Notes: generated by a model from the sequence alone, not told the origin. A stretch of DNA of 64,000 nt from an uncultured Lachnospiraceae bacterium (GCA_934339135.1 CAKRHP010000003.1:1-64000); one strand, 5' to 3'; shown: positions 43,141 through 53,924, numbered from the stretch's first letter. Translations and numbers: made by a program.

Positions 43141-45087
43141 TTATACACCGGTGCCGTTGATCAGTTTGTCTAAGACTTCATTCATGATCGATATCACCTG
43201 ATACTGGTATTTCAGCAGGTTCTGATATTCGATCATGTTCTTTCCTTCTTCATCCTCATCCACACCGGATTTGGAAAGCCGGCGATTCTCCACAGCATCC
43301 AGAATATTCTTGGAATTGGTAGCACAGTCATCGATCTTGGCTCCATCCACACCCACAGTGGCTGTCATAACCGCAAGGAAATTGGACGGGATACCCTGCT
43401 TGAACATGCTGTTGTCCTCCCGCAGGGCAGACATCTTGGTGAGATTCTCACGGGAAGCCACACCGGCATTGGCCTCTGTCGAAAATGCCAGCTTCTTTCC
43501 ATCATTTAATATCTCATCGGACACCTGGACACTCAATGCTGTCATATTATAATAAGATAATGACTTACCTTTCTCCGCCTTGGAGGAGAACGTATAAACC
43601 ACATCCGCCCCACTGAGTCCCTTTTGTGCCACACCATTCAGATAATAACATCCATCTGTCTTATTATATAAAAGCTCTGTCATATCGAACTGTCCACCAT
43701 TTGCTAACGGTGCTGCTACAAAAAGATCGCAGCCCTTTTCCTGATAGAGATCATAACCACTGTTCTGAACCTGATTGAAGTTTGCGGAAAAGGTGCGGAC
43801 AAACTCATTTAACTGGGACATATAATATGGTATACCACGGAAGTCTACGCTGTCTCCCACGGTGGAAGTCGTCTCTCCTTTTGCCATTGCCACATCCAGA
43901 TGCTTCTGCTCTCCATCCTTAATAGCATCCTTCAGAGTGAAAGTGTATTCATAGCTTCCATCGGCGCATACAGACACCTCGAAGGAATCATACTGAAACT
44001 CATAATTATATATCTTGATCTTGCCATCGCTCTCGGGAATATTCAGCTTAGACAGATCCCACGCATTAGCACTGCATGAGGAATCTCCCTGAGATGCCTT
44101 CATCTTAATGGTTCCTGCCGTACCAGTTCCTCCTGCGTCATATCCGGTCAGTGTCGCTGCAAAGTTCTCCGCATTATTGCCATCCCGCAGTTCCAGCAGT
44201 GCCTGAAGCTCTCCACCGAGAATGCCGCTGCGGATATTAAAATCCTGGCCATTGCTCCACTTGATATTGTAAAGACCTTCATTGTCAGTCTGGTTTGCCT
44301 TCGTGGTACTCGCCTCAATCTGAAGCTGATTGGTCATATAAGTATCCACAAGAACTCCGTCTCCGATAAATACCAGGAACTCTTCTACACCATTGCCATC
44401 CTTGGGAGAATCGGTAACCACTTCCACATCCACCAATGCCGAAAGCTCATCCACTGCCTTCGCTCTCTGGTCACGAAGATCGTTGGCCGTGCCACCATTT
44501 ACCTCCAGGGTATTGATCTGCTTGTTCAATGCTGTGATCTGCTTGGCATAGGTATTGATCTTATCAATCGTGCTTTTGATCTGAGTATTGATCTCCTTCT
44601 GAGCGGTCTGCAGATTATCGGCCGTCTCCCGCACAAAACTCATCAGGGTATCTGCTGCTCCGGATACCTGACGGCGCATGGTGGTATCCGAAGCATCCGT
44701 TGTCTGTTGGGAAATGGTCTTAAAAAACTCATCCAATGCATTGGTAATACCACCGGACTCAGAATCCTTAGAGTACAGATAACTCTGTATATTTGCCAGA
44801 TAATGATTCATGGTATCGTATCTGCCATAAACCGCATTGCTCTTGCGGTACTTATAATCGTAATAAACATCTCTGCTGCTCACAATATCCGTCACTGTAA
44901 CACCGGTTCCCAGCATACCATAGGATGTTCCGAGACTTAATGGAATCTTCGCCTGCTGTTCCACCGTCTGTCTGGTATACCCCTTGGTATTACGGTTCGA
45001 AATATTATGCGCCGTGGTGTTTAACCCGGCATTATATGTATTCATGCCTGATGTAGCAATATTCAGTCCAAAAAATGTAGATGGCAT
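43141..45087 (-). CDS. flgK: FlgK (second copy): hook-associated protein 1
   Basis: 648 residues. FFGLNIATSGMNTYNAGLNT and TAHNISNRNTKGYTRQTVEQ are the N-terminal rod/hook/HAP signature; the C-terminus YQNLLKYQYQVISIMNEVLD with KLINGTGV is also typical. It differs from the first FlgK in the middle region and in the N-terminal signature (ISNRNTKGYTRQ here, LANVKTKGYTRQ there). It lies 10 bases after the first flgK. Two FlgK proteins suggest that both are used at the junction, one perhaps as a specialised adaptor. Confidence 0.9.
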   Translation of the reverse strand: MPSTFFGLNIATSGMNTYNAGLNTTAHNISNRNTKGYTRQTVEQQAKIPLSLGTSYGMLGTGVTVTDIVSSRDVYYDYKYRKSNAVYGRYDTMNHYLANIQSYLYSKDSESGGITNALDEFFKTISQQTTDASDTTMRRQVSGAADTLMSFVRETADNLQTAQKEINTQIKSTIDKINTYAKQITALNKQINTLEVNGGTANDLRDQRAKAVDELSALVDVEVVTDSPKDGNGVEEFLVFIGDGVLVDTYMTNQLQIEASTTKANQTDNEGLYNIKWSNGQDFNIRSGILGGELQALLELRDGNNAENFAATLTGYDAGGTGTAGTIKMKASQGDSSCSANAWDLSKLNIPESDGKIKIYNYEFQYDSFEVSVCADGSYEYTFTLKDAIKDGEQKHLDVAMAKGETTSTVGDSVDFRGIPYYMSQLNEFVRTFSANFNQVQNSGYDLYQEKGCDLFVAAPLANGGQFDMTELLYNKTDGCYYLNGVAQKGLSGADVVYTFSSKAEKGKSLSYYNMTALSVQVSDEILNDGKKLAFSTEANAGVASRENLTKMSALREDNSMFKQGIPSNFLAVMTATVGVDGAKIDDCATNSKNILDAVENRRLSKSGVDEDEEGKNMIEYQNLLKYQYQVISIMNEVLDKLINGTGV

Positions 45088-45097
45088 ATGCTTCCTC

Positions 45098-47014
45098 CTA
45101 TCCCAGTCTCTCGATCAGATACTGCAGCATACTATCAATGGTATTGATATATCTGGATGCTGCATTATATGCATGCTGATACAGCATCATATTGACCAGT
45201 TCCTCATCGGATGATACTCCGTTTACCTGCTGCCGTTTATCCTCAATGCTTTCTACCTGCGACTTCTGGTAGTCCACCATGCTGTTCCATCCATTTCCCC
45301 GGACACCGAGACCGCCGATCATATTGGTATAATAATCATCAAAATCATATGCCGCCAGAGAATTCGGATCAAGCACTCCCAGCTCCTTATCCCAGGAATT
45401 CAAAAGATCCTGAAACAGATTGCCTCCAAAGGCGTACGCTCCCTCCAGCCCCTGCTCCGGATTCGCCTTGACCTCCAGCAGGGAATAATCCGCCAGCAGA
45501 TCCTTGTTGATCACCAGACTGTTTAAGGTGTACATCCAGTCAATATCATTCTCATTTTCCTCATTATATAAGTAAAGAGTATATGTCTCATTTCCATCCG
45601 CATCCATTGTTTTCTGTGCCAGACCGATCTGGTTACCATCAGCATCCGTAGTATAGATCTGGCTGTCCAGAGTGATCTTCTGATAGCGGTCCACCTGACC
45701 TCTGGAGAATACTTCCGTGCCAATAGTCGCATTGTCATCGGTACCCACCGGACAATTCCGTACATCCAATATCTTATAGGCGCCATTGGTAAGCTTCGTC
45801 AGATCAAACGCATCTCCATTTTCTGTCGTTCCGGCCGTGGCACCATTCAGATCCACCTTATCTCCGGATATCTCAATATTCGGAGCAAACGCATCATTGA
45901 TCTGCTTCACGACATTATGTACCAATTGATCAAACTGCGCCTGAATCTGGGTAATAATAGAATTTCCTGTCGTATTGTTGTAGTGTTTTACCTGCGCATT
46001 ATAATCATTCATGGCCACCTTGTAGGCGGTTTCATCAAATACACCGGCATCATTGATATAATCATCCTTCACCGGCTGCTTCGGCATATCAGAATAATCA
46101 GCGATCTTCAACCCCCTCGCTGTTAAAACACCCCGCAGAGAACCCACATCCGTCTTCTTCTCGTTGGAATATGCCTCCGAAGTATCAAAAGCATCACCAT
46201 AACCGTTATCAAGCCACCGGACCTTGTAAAATCCCGTTCCCGGCATGGTCTCACATCCCAGATGGTAATTTAACCCGCCATCCACAAAAAGAGCCTGCTC
46301 GATATACACCTGCATGCCACCCTTTTCATCCTCCTGGAAGGTAAAATTTACATAGGTGCTTAATTCATCCAGAAGCTGATTTCTCGCATCCCGGTAGTCA
46401 TTGGCATTTTCTACGCCGGCTGCCTCGATCTTGACGATCTGCTGATTGTAATAGGCAATCTTCTCTCCTATTTCATTGATCTTGTCTACCTGATCGCTGA
46501 TCTCTGTATTCAGACTGACCTGATAGGTGTTGATCTGACTATATACATTCTGGGAAGTCTCCAGAAAGGACTCTGCCGTGGAGATAAAAAGCTGTCTCTT
46601 AGTGATATCCTCCGGATTGTTTGCCATTTCCTGCATCACATTCCACAGAGCCTGCAGATTCTCACGAAATTCCATTCCTTCCGTCTCTCCAAAGATATCC
46701 TCGATCTCTCCGGCCGTCTCGGACAATTTTTCATAAAAAGACTGACGTCCTGTCTCCAGACGAAACTCCTTGTCCAGAAACATATCCCTGATCTGCCGCA
46801 CTGCAGACACCTTCGTGCCCATGCCTGTCTGGATCAGGGAACCGTCTACCGCTACCTTTACATTCTGATAATAGGAATCCACCTGTATATTCTGTTGTCT
46901 GGTATATCCCTTTGTCTTTACGTTTGCAAGGTTGTGGGATGTGGTATTTAATCCGGACTGTGCTGCATGAAGTCCGGATACACCGGAATTAAAACTTGTA
47001 AATAAGCTTCCCAT
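45098..47014 (-). CDS. flgK: FlgK (first copy): hook-associated protein 1
   Basis: 638 residues. The N-terminal signature reads FTSFNSGVSGLHAAQSGLNT and SHNLANVKTKGYTRQQNIQV, and the C-terminal helix DEELVNMMLYQHAYNAASRY with INTIDSMLQYLI is canonical, so this is the better match to ordinary FlgK. It follows flgN after 143 bases that contain two small hairpins, and is followed 10 bases later by the second flgK. The protein is exported without a signal peptide and joins hook to filament. Confidence 0.93.
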   Translation of the reverse strand: MGSLFTSFNSGVSGLHAAQSGLNTTSHNLANVKTKGYTRQQNIQVDSYYQNVKVAVDGSLIQTGMGTKVSAVRQIRDMFLDKEFRLETGRQSFYEKLSETAGEIEDIFGETEGMEFRENLQALWNVMQEMANNPEDITKRQLFISTAESFLETSQNVYSQINTYQVSLNTEISDQVDKINEIGEKIAYYNQQIVKIEAAGVENANDYRDARNQLLDELSTYVNFTFQEDEKGGMQVYIEQALFVDGGLNYHLGCETMPGTGFYKVRWLDNGYGDAFDTSEAYSNEKKTDVGSLRGVLTARGLKIADYSDMPKQPVKDDYINDAGVFDETAYKVAMNDYNAQVKHYNNTTGNSIITQIQAQFDQLVHNVVKQINDAFAPNIEISGDKVDLNGATAGTTENGDAFDLTKLTNGAYKILDVRNCPVGTDDNATIGTEVFSRGQVDRYQKITLDSQIYTTDADGNQIGLAQKTMDADGNETYTLYLYNEENENDIDWMYTLNSLVINKDLLADYSLLEVKANPEQGLEGAYAFGGNLFQDLLNSWDKELGVLDPNSLAAYDFDDYYTNMIGGLGVRGNGWNSMVDYQKSQVESIEDKRQQVNGVSSDEELVNMMLYQHAYNAASRYINTIDSMLQYLIERLG

Positions 47015-47157
47015 GCCTAACTACCTATGCCTTTCTATATATGTCGTCTGTCTCTTTTCAATAAATTGAAAAAGCGAATGTCCTCAGGGGTGCCGAATCG
47101 TCGGCAAAATCAGCCTCATGACCAGCCAAAGCCGGTCACGCAACCTGTCTCAAATAA

Positions 47158-47673
47158 TCACTGCTTTGCATCAAAAGCTCCCGGCCCCATATCAACGCCG
47201 TAGCTGCTGGATGCATTGCGATTGTAATTATTGCTCCCCGGTGACATCCGTGTACTTTGAATAAAATTCATATTGAATTCAATCATTTCTAGGGAATTTT
47301 CAATCAATTCTTTATTTTTTTGATTTACATTGACAAGTCTGTCCATCACAAGCTTCAACGAATCATGAAGCTCACTGAGCTGCTTTTTCTCCGCCGGCTG
47401 CCTTGCCATAAGTCTCGCCAATGTAGTAAGATCAAGTTCCTTCGGATCCCGGTTTAAAACGATCCCGATATTTTCAATGATCTTTTCTCTTTTCTTATCT
47501 GCTGCATATGCAGCATCCAAAAGCTGCTGCTCCTCATCGGTAACCTTCTGAAGCTCCTGAAGATCTTCCCGGATCAGCACAACGGTTTTCCTCTCAGAGA
47601 TTGGGATCAACTTTTCATAAATCTCCTTCTCTCTGCCAAGAACCGTGATCAACTCTTCCATCAAACTGGCCAA
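47158..47673 (-). CDS. flgN: FlgN: export chaperone for FlgK and FlgL
   Basis: 171 residues, helical. ELITVLGREKEIYEKLIPIS is the FlgN N-terminus, followed by a long coiled coil (REDLQELQKVTDEEQQLLDA, LVNVNQKNKELIENSLEMIE). The last 35 residues are disordered and rich in Asn and Ser. It lies between flgM and the two flgK genes in the usual order. It binds FlgK and FlgL before export; with two FlgK paralogues here it may serve both. Confidence 0.9.
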   Translation of the reverse strand: MASLMEELITVLGREKEIYEKLIPISERKTVVLIREDLQELQKVTDEEQQLLDAAYAADKKREKIIENIGIVLNRDPKELDLTTLARLMARQPAEKKQLSELHDSLKLVMDRLVNVNQKNKELIENSLEMIEFNMNFIQSTRMSPGSNNYNRNASSSYGVDMGPGAFDAKQ

Positions 47674-47693
47674 TGGACTACCTCATTTCCTTA

Positions 47694-47972
47694 TCAGATA
47701 CTGGAATCAAAAAACTTGCTTACAACGGAATCTGCAATTTCCTGTGCAGATACATTATAGCTGCCGGTTGCGATCTGTTCCTTCAGTGCTGCAACCTTTT
47801 CCTCACGGATATCCGGCACTGCTGCAAGTGCTTTCTTCGCCGTCTGATAATCCTGACCCTTGCTTGATACTGTGTACTGCTCTTTTACAGTGGCTTCACT
47901 TTTCTTTGTGATCTTCTTTGGCTTGCTTGCCTGATATAACTGACTGATCTGATTGTATGCATCAATTCTCAT
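47694..47972 (-). CDS. flgM: FlgM: anti-sigma-28 factor
   Basis: About 92 residues. The C-terminal half has the sigma-binding helices (IREEKVAALKEQIATGSYNV, SAQEIADSVVSKFFD), the FlgM signature; the N-terminal half is basic and disordered, suited to export. The ATG at 47972 has AGGTGGTG upstream and is preferred over one 12 bases earlier. It heads the late flagellar operon and has a sigma-28 promoter, so it is under the sigma factor it inhibits. Export through the finished hook would release sigma-28. Confidence 0.92.
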   Translation of the reverse strand: MRIDAYNQISQLYQASKPKKITKKSEATVKEQYTVSSKGQDYQTAKKALAAVPDIREEKVAALKEQIATGSYNVSAQEIADSVVSKFFDSSI

Positions 47973-48019
47973 AATAATCACCACCTAAATATTCTGCATT
48001 TTCATTTTCTCTATATGTG

Positions 48020-48045
48020 TATCGGAAATATTTGCAAAAAATTTA
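48020..48045 (-). promoter_or_regulatory. Sigma-28 promoter of the flgM operon
   Basis: On the minus strand TAAA and CCGATA are 16 bases apart (TCCGATAC for the -10). It lies about 50 bases before flgM. The TAAA lies in the 3' arm and T-run of the lysA terminator. Confidence 0.7.
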
Positions 48046-48073
48046 ACACCTTCTTTTACAAAAAGGTGTTAAA
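48038..48073 (-). terminator. Terminator of lysA, overlapping the flgM promoter
   Basis: On the minus strand TTTAACACCTT and AAGGTGTTAAA pair fully over 11 bases and are followed by a T-run. It lies about 60 bases after the lysA stop. Confidence 0.8.
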
Positions 48074-48133
48074 ATTTAACTTTACGCTATTTTATTGATA
48101 GAATGAATGCCTCTATCTTATGATTTCCCTTCG

Positions 48134-49390
48134 CTATTTCAGGATATCACAGAAATCAAAGGTGGCAAAATAATCTGCCGGAGTCTCTGCACGACGGATC
48201 ATCTTCACGCTGCCGTCCTCCTGCAGAAGAAGCTCTGAGGAACGAAGACGTCCATTGTAATTGTATCCCATTGCAAAGCCGTGGGCACCTGCATCATGAA
48301 TAAACAGGTAATCTCCCATGTCAATCTTTGGAAGCATACGGTCAATGGCAAATTTATCATTATTCTCGCAGAGAGAACCTGTCACATCATACTTGTGATC
48401 GCAAGGTGCATCCTCCTTGCCAAGTACAGTGATATGATGATAAGCACCGTACATTGCCGGACGCATCAGATTTGCTGCACATGCATCCACGCCAATATAT
48501 TCTTTGTAAATATGCTTCTCATGGATCGCCTTTGTCACCAGACCGCCATACGGAGCCAGCATAAAACGTCCAAGCTCTGTAAAGATCGCAACATCGCCCA
48601 TACCGGCAGGAACCATGATCTCCTCAAATTTCTGACGGACACCGTCACCGATGATCTCAATGTTGTTTGGCTCTTTATCCGGTGTGTAAGGGATTCCTAC
48701 TCCGCCGGAAAGATTAATAAATGCGATCTCCACACCTGTTTTTTCCTTTAACTCCACAGCAAGCTCAAACAAAATACCTGCCAGTGTCGGGTAATACTCA
48801 TTGGATACAGTGTTGCTGGCAAGGAAGGAATGGATACCAAAACGCTTTGCACCGAGCTCTTTCAATCTCTTGAACGCCTCGATCATCTGCTCCTTGGTCA
48901 TACCATACTTGGCATCTCCCGGATTATCCATAATATCCGTACCCAGCTGGAACACTCCGCCCGGATTGTAACGACAGCAGATCGTCTCCGGAATGCCTGC
49001 GCAATCCTTCAGAAAATCAATGTGGGTAATATCGTCCAGATTGATAAATGCTCCCAGCTCTTTTGCCTTTACATACTCCTCTGCCGGTGTCACATTGGAA
49101 GAAAACATTATGTCACTGCCCGAAAAACCGCACTTCTCAGACATCATCAGCTCTGTCAGGGATGAACAGTCAACACCACAGCCCTCCTCCTGAAGGATCT
49201 TCAGAATAAATGGATTTGGCGTTGCCTTTACTGCAAAATACTCCCGATATCCTTTATTCCAGGAAAATGCTGCCTTCAGACGTTTTGCATTCTCTCTGAT
49301 GCCCTTCTCATCATAGATGTGGAAAGGGGTCGGATATGTCTTTGTGATCTCCTCGACCTGTTCCTTTGTTACAAATGGTATCTTTTTCAT
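48134..49390 (-). CDS. lysA: Diaminopimelate decarboxylase
   Basis: About 418 residues of the group IV PLP decarboxylases. TPFHIYDEKGIRENAKRLKA and YREYFAVKATPNPFILKIL hold the PLP Lys (in FAVKATPNP); INLSGGVGIPY and TELGRFMLAPYG bind the phosphate and substrate; VTGSLCENNDKFA is the C-terminal active-site Cys motif. It converts meso-diaminopimelate to lysine. ATG 49390 has AAGGAAG upstream; an in-frame start 39 bases earlier is less likely. It is divergent from the topoisomerase pair. Confidence 0.9.
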   Translation of the reverse strand: MKKIPFVTKEQVEEITKTYPTPFHIYDEKGIRENAKRLKAAFSWNKGYREYFAVKATPNPFILKILQEEGCGVDCSSLTELMMSEKCGFSGSDIMFSSNVTPAEEYVKAKELGAFINLDDITHIDFLKDCAGIPETICCRYNPGGVFQLGTDIMDNPGDAKYGMTKEQMIEAFKRLKELGAKRFGIHSFLASNTVSNEYYPTLAGILFELAVELKEKTGVEIAFINLSGGVGIPYTPDKEPNNIEIIGDGVRQKFEEIMVPAGMGDVAIFTELGRFMLAPYGGLVTKAIHEKHIYKEYIGVDACAANLMRPAMYGAYHHITVLGKEDAPCDHKYDVTGSLCENNDKFAIDRMLPKIDMGDYLFIHDAGAHGFAMGYNYNGRLRSSELLLQEDGSVKMIRRAETPADYFATFDFCDILK

Positions 49391-49497
49391 CCGTAAAACT
49401 TCCTTCCTTATTGATATTGTTTTTTTCAAGTGAAAAATTTGAGTTACTCATCTTTGATAGGATACCAAAAACAAAGGATAGTTTCAAGGGTGGTTAT

Positions 49498-49526
49498 TTG
49501 CATTTCTTTATTATTTATGGTATGGT
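49498..49526 (+). promoter_or_regulatory. Sigma-70 type promoter of the topoisomerase genes
   Basis: TTGCAT and TATGGT are 17 bases apart, ending 45 bases before the subunit B start. Confidence 0.55.
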
Positions 49527-49571
49527 GGATGACGAATATATGTTTGTACGTAAACAGAAAGGGAGAGCAGT

Positions 49572-51587
49572 ATGAGTGAATATACCGGAAAAGAAATTGT
49601 AGTATTGGAAGGGCTGGAAGCGGTCCGGAAGCGTCCCGGCATGTATATTGGTTCCACCGGTTCCCGTGGACTTCATCATTTAATATGGGAGATTCTGGAC
49701 AATGCCATTGATGAGCAGCTGGCAGGCTTTTGCAGCGAGATCCATATCACCCTTCAGAAGGACGGAGGCGTCTGCATCGAGGATAACGGCCGTGGTGTGC
49801 CGGTGGATATCCATCCGACCCAGAAGATTCCAACGGTCCGTGTGGTCTATACCGTTCTCCATGCCGGCGGTAAATTCAACAGTACCGTCTATAAGGTATC
49901 CGGCGGTCTCCACGGTGTTGGCTCCTCTGTAGTAAATGCCCTCTCCTCTCACATGATCGTCGAGGTACGGCGAAACGGACAGGTTTACAGGGACGAATAT
50001 GAAAACGGCGGGCACCCGGTAACGAAGCTGGAAAACGGCCAGCTCCCGGTCATCGGAAAATGTGCAAAATCCAATACAGGAACCAAAGTCACCTTCTATC
50101 CGGATGCCGAAATTTTTGAGACAGTCACCTTCAAACCGGAGGTCATCAAAAAGAAATTAAAGGAGATTGCTTTCCTTAATAAGAATCTCAAGCTGATCTA
50201 CAAAAATGAAAATGAGGATGAAATCATTACCTATCAGGAAGAGTTCGGCATCCAGAGCTTTGTCAGTTACATTAACCGGGAGGCGGTCACACTTCATCCG
50301 ACGCCGATCTATATTGAAGGCTCCAGCGGTGATATCGAGGTGGAAGTTGCATTTCAGTACACCAACAGCTTTTCCGAGCAGATCAATCCATACTGTAACC
50401 GGATCAATGTCGTGGACGGCGGCACGCTGGTGACCGGATTCAAGACAGCTCTGACCCGTGTCATGAACCAGTACGCCAGAGAACTTGGTATCCTGAAGGA
50501 CAAGGATGAGAATTTTGACGGTAAGGATATCCGGAACGGTCTGGTTGCCATTATTTCCATTAAGCACCCGGATCCACAGTTTGAAGGCCAGACCAAGACA
50601 AAACTTGGCAATACCGATGCCAAAACAGCAGTAGACGATGTATTCAGTACAGAAGTCCAGCGTTATTTCGATAAAAATGTCGAGATCCTGCGGGCAATCC
50701 TGGAAAATTCCATGAAGTCCTACAATGCCCGTAAGGCAAGCGATAAAGCGAGAACAGCTGTATTAAAGCAGCTCAATGATGTGGACACCAAGAGCAAGCT
50801 TGCCTCCTGCACCTCCCGCAAGCCGGAGGAATGCGAGGTGTATATCGTTGAGGGAGATTCCGCCGGAGGTACCGTAAAGACCGCCCGTAACCGAAAGACA
50901 CAGGCGGTGCTTCCTCTCCGTGGAAAGATTTTGAACGTGGAAAAGGCAACTTTGGAAAAGATTTTGTTAAATAACGAGATCAAATCCATGATCGCAGCCT
51001 TTGGCTGTGGAATCGGGGATGATTTTGATATCAGCAAGCTCCGTTATGACAAAATCATCATCCTGACCGATGCCGACGTAGATGGAGCCCATATCAGCAC
51101 TCTCCTGCTGACGTTTTTCTACCGGTTTATGCCGGAGCTGATCTACGCCGGCAAGATCTACCGGGGTCTGCCACCACTTTACAAGGTAGATTATGAAACC
51201 GTGAGCCAGGCAGCCAGACAGCGGGAGGAGGATATTGCTCTGGGACTGATCTCTCCGGACGAGGAACCACAGGAGCCTGCCTCCACAAAGAAAAAGGGCA
51301 AAAAGAAATTGTCCCGCTATGTATTTAATGATTTTGAGCTGGAAAAATTCCGCAAGAATAAATCCTACAAGATCACAGGCATCCAGCGATACAAAGGACT
51401 TGGTGAAATGGATGCCGAACAGCTCTGGGAAACCACACTGGATCCGGAGAGCCGTATCCTGGCACAGATCTCCATCAGTGATACCGTAGATGCCGACGAA
51501 GTCACAACTACGCTGATGAGCAGCAATGTTCCACCGAGACGCGAGTTTATTATGTCAGAGGCCAAATATGCCAATCTTGATATTTAA
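49572..51587 (+). CDS. parE: Type IIA topoisomerase subunit B (ParE-like)
   Basis: 671 residues. The GHKL ATPase (LDNAIDEQLAG, EDNGRGVPVDIHP, VSGGLHGVGSSVVNALS), the transducer domain and the TOPRIM domain (YIVEGDSAGGTVKTARNRK, VLPLRGKILNVEKA, ILTDADVDGAHISTLLLTFF) are complete, with the C-terminal YKGLGEMDAEQLWETTLDP and PPRREFI. AAAGGGAG lies before the start. It is followed 62 bases later by the A subunit. Being an isolated B-A pair away from a replication origin, it is more likely topoisomerase IV or a second gyrase-like enzyme than the main GyrBA. Confidence 0.85.
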   Translation: MSEYTGKEIVVLEGLEAVRKRPGMYIGSTGSRGLHHLIWEILDNAIDEQLAGFCSEIHITLQKDGGVCIEDNGRGVPVDIHPTQKIPTVRVVYTVLHAGGKFNSTVYKVSGGLHGVGSSVVNALSSHMIVEVRRNGQVYRDEYENGGHPVTKLENGQLPVIGKCAKSNTGTKVTFYPDAEIFETVTFKPEVIKKKLKEIAFLNKNLKLIYKNENEDEIITYQEEFGIQSFVSYINREAVTLHPTPIYIEGSSGDIEVEVAFQYTNSFSEQINPYCNRINVVDGGTLVTGFKTALTRVMNQYARELGILKDKDENFDGKDIRNGLVAIISIKHPDPQFEGQTKTKLGNTDAKTAVDDVFSTEVQRYFDKNVEILRAILENSMKSYNARKASDKARTAVLKQLNDVDTKSKLASCTSRKPEECEVYIVEGDSAGGTVKTARNRKTQAVLPLRGKILNVEKATLEKILLNNEIKSMIAAFGCGIGDDFDISKLRYDKIIILTDADVDGAHISTLLLTFFYRFMPELIYAGKIYRGLPPLYKVDYETVSQAARQREEDIALGLISPDEEPQEPASTKKKGKKKLSRYVFNDFELEKFRKNKSYKITGIQRYKGLGEMDAEQLWETTLDPESRILAQISISDTVDADEVTTTLMSSNVPPRREFIMSEAKYANLDI

Positions 51588-51649
51588 GCAATGCATTTAA
51601 TACATACTGTTTATAAAGTTTCGATTCATTTGAAAATGAGGTTATGATT

Positions 51650-53908
51650 ATGAAAACAACGGATTCATCCATTATACAATTAGATTTTTCTGAGGAAATG
51701 CGTAATTCCTACCGTGACTATGCCGTGAGCGTTATCATTGCCCGTGCCCTGCCGGATATCAGGGACGGCTTGAAGCCGGTTCAGAGACGTATCCTCTACG
51801 CCATGAAAGAGCTGGGACTGGCTCCGGACAAGCCACACCGTAAAAGTGCCCGTATCGTCGGTGACACCATGGGTAAATATCATCCACACGGTGACAGCTC
51901 GATTTACGATGCCCTGGTACATATGACAGAGGATTATTCCCTGTCGATCCCACTGGTAGACGGCCACGGAAACTTTGGTTCCATCGATGGAGACAGTGCT
52001 GCGGCCATGCGATACACAGAGGCACGACTTTCCTCCGGTGCCATGACCATGTTGGATAACCTGGACAAGGGACTTGTTCCTTTCGGGCCAAACTTCGATG
52101 AAAGCGAAAAGGAGCCACTGGTACTGCCGGCAACCCTTCCAAACCTTTTATTAAACGGCACCACGGGTATCGCCGTCGGTATGGCAACCAATATCCCGCC
52201 GCACAATCCTTCCGAGGTGATCGATGGCGTGATCGCCTATATGGATGATCCTGATATTTCAACTTATGAATTGATGCAGTATATTAAGGGACCGGATTTT
52301 CCAACCGGTGCCATGATCACGAATGCAGATGATATCCGCACGATTTATGAAACCGGTGAAGGAAAATTAAAGCTCCGGGCAAAGACCGAGATTGAGGACA
52401 GTGATTACGGCCGTAAAAACATCGTGATCACAGAGATTCCTTACACCGTTGCCGGCAATAAACAAAAGCTCTTAGAATCCCTTCTGGCCCTTACCAAGGA
52501 CAAGGTATTTGATGAGATCTACGATGTGCGGGATGAGTCCTCCAAGGAGGGGATCCGTCTGGTAGTGGAGGTCAAAAAGGACCGTAATGTGGAAAACCTT
52601 CTCAACGGACTTTACAAAAAAACAGCTTTGGAGGATACCTACGGTGTCAACTTCCTTGCGGTCAAGGATAAACAACCTTTTACATTCACATTAAAGGGCG
52701 TGATCGATGAATTCGTTCACTTTCAGGAGGAGCTGTACACCAAGGAATACGAGCATCTCCTTGCCAAAGCAAAAGATCGTCAGGAAATTGTCACCGGTCT
52801 GATCGTTGCCACAGATGTGATCGACCTGATCATTGAGATACTCCGTGGCAGTAATTCTGTCAAGCAGGCGAAGCTGTGTCTGACTCTCGGCATTACCGAC
52901 GGTATCAACTTCCGCAATCCGGATTCCGAATATGAGGCACAGACCCTGACCTTCACGGAACGCCAGGCAGATGCGATCCTTGCCATGCCGCTGAGCCGTC
53001 TCGTTGGTCTGGAATTGATGAAGCTGCATCAGGAGAACGAAACACTCCTTGCCAATATTGCTGAATATGAGGATGTTCTTGGCAGTATCGCAAAGCTCCA
53101 TAAGGTGATCAAGAAACGCTTAACCACATATAAAAAGCAGTTTGGCAGACCAAGACGTACCGAGCTTTGTAATCTTACGGTAACCAATTATGTGGAGGAG
53201 ATCAAGGAAGAAGATATCTATGTATTAATTGACCGCTTTGGATATGCAAAATCCATGGACAGTGCCGCCTATGGCCGGCTGGCACCGGAAACGCTGCAGG
53301 AAATCCCTCATACGGTTATGATGAAGAATACAGACAAGCTCTGCGTCTTCACGGATCAGGGTAACATGTACCAGATCAAGGCAAAGGATATTCCGAAGGG
53401 AAAAGCCCGTGACAAGGGAACATTAATTCACAATCTCTGCAAGATGAACAACGAGGAAAACGGACTGCTTATGATCTCCTTTGAAGAGCTTTTCAATTCA
53501 CAGCTTCTCTTTATCACCAAAAAGGGCTATGTGAAGCAGGTATCCGGCATCGAGTTTGAGACAAGCCGTTACATGGTCAATGCTTCCAAGCTGGATGCAG
53601 ACGATCTGTTAGTTGCCGTGGAGCAGGTAATGCCGGAGGATGCCATCTTCGGTGACCGCAAGGTGATCATGATCACGAAGAAGGGAATGTCTTTAGGTTT
53701 CCCTCTGTCCGAGGTCAATGAATTCAAAAAGACAAGCCGTGGTCTCAAGGGAATCTCCCTTGCCGATAATGATGAAGTACTGCATGGTGCACTGGTTCAG
53801 CCGGACACCGACATCAAGGTATTTGACGGCAAGAAATACAATGTAAAAAAGATCAAGCTGCGCAAGCGGAATGACAAACCAATGAAATCGCAGATCCTCG
53901 TAAAATAA
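51650..53908 (+). CDS. parC: Type IIA topoisomerase subunit A (ParC-like)
   Basis: About 752 residues. [30 protein letters not shown], the quinolone-region [16 protein letters not shown] and the catalytic Tyr in [12 protein letters not shown] are all present. The C-terminal beta-pinwheel is divergent ([34 protein letters not shown]) and no GyrA-box (QRRGGKG-like) is seen, which points to decatenating topoisomerase IV rather than supercoiling gyrase. ATG 51650 is preferred: GAGG is 8 bases upstream of it but only 2 bases from the ATG at 51644. Confidence 0.85.
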   Translation: MKTTDSSIIQLDFSEEMRNSYRDYAVSVIIARALPDIRDGLKPVQRRILYAMKELGLAPDKPHRKSARIVGDTMGKYHPHGDSSIYDALVHMTEDYSLSIPLVDGHGNFGSIDGDSAAAMRYTEARLSSGAMTMLDNLDKGLVPFGPNFDESEKEPLVLPATLPNLLLNGTTGIAVGMATNIPPHNPSEVIDGVIAYMDDPDISTYELMQYIKGPDFPTGAMITNADDIRTIYETGEGKLKLRAKTEIEDSDYGRKNIVITEIPYTVAGNKQKLLESLLALTKDKVFDEIYDVRDESSKEGIRLVVEVKKDRNVENLLNGLYKKTALEDTYGVNFLAVKDKQPFTFTLKGVIDEFVHFQEELYTKEYEHLLAKAKDRQEIVTGLIVATDVIDLIIEILRGSNSVKQAKLCLTLGITDGINFRNPDSEYEAQTLTFTERQADAILAMPLSRLVGLELMKLHQENETLLANIAEYEDVLGSIAKLHKVIKKRLTTYKKQFGRPRRTELCNLTVTNYVEEIKEEDIYVLIDRFGYAKSMDSAAYGRLAPETLQEIPHTVMMKNTDKLCVFTDQGNMYQIKAKDIPKGKARDKGTLIHNLCKMNNEENGLLMISFEELFNSQLLFITKKGYVKQVSGIEFETSRYMVNASKLDADDLLVAVEQVMPEDAIFGDRKVIMITKKGMSLGFPLSEVNEFKKTSRGLKGISLADNDEVLHGALVQPDTDIKVFDGKKYNVKKIKLRKRNDKPMKSQILVK

Positions 53909-53924
53909 TAAGGGCTGTATCTCT

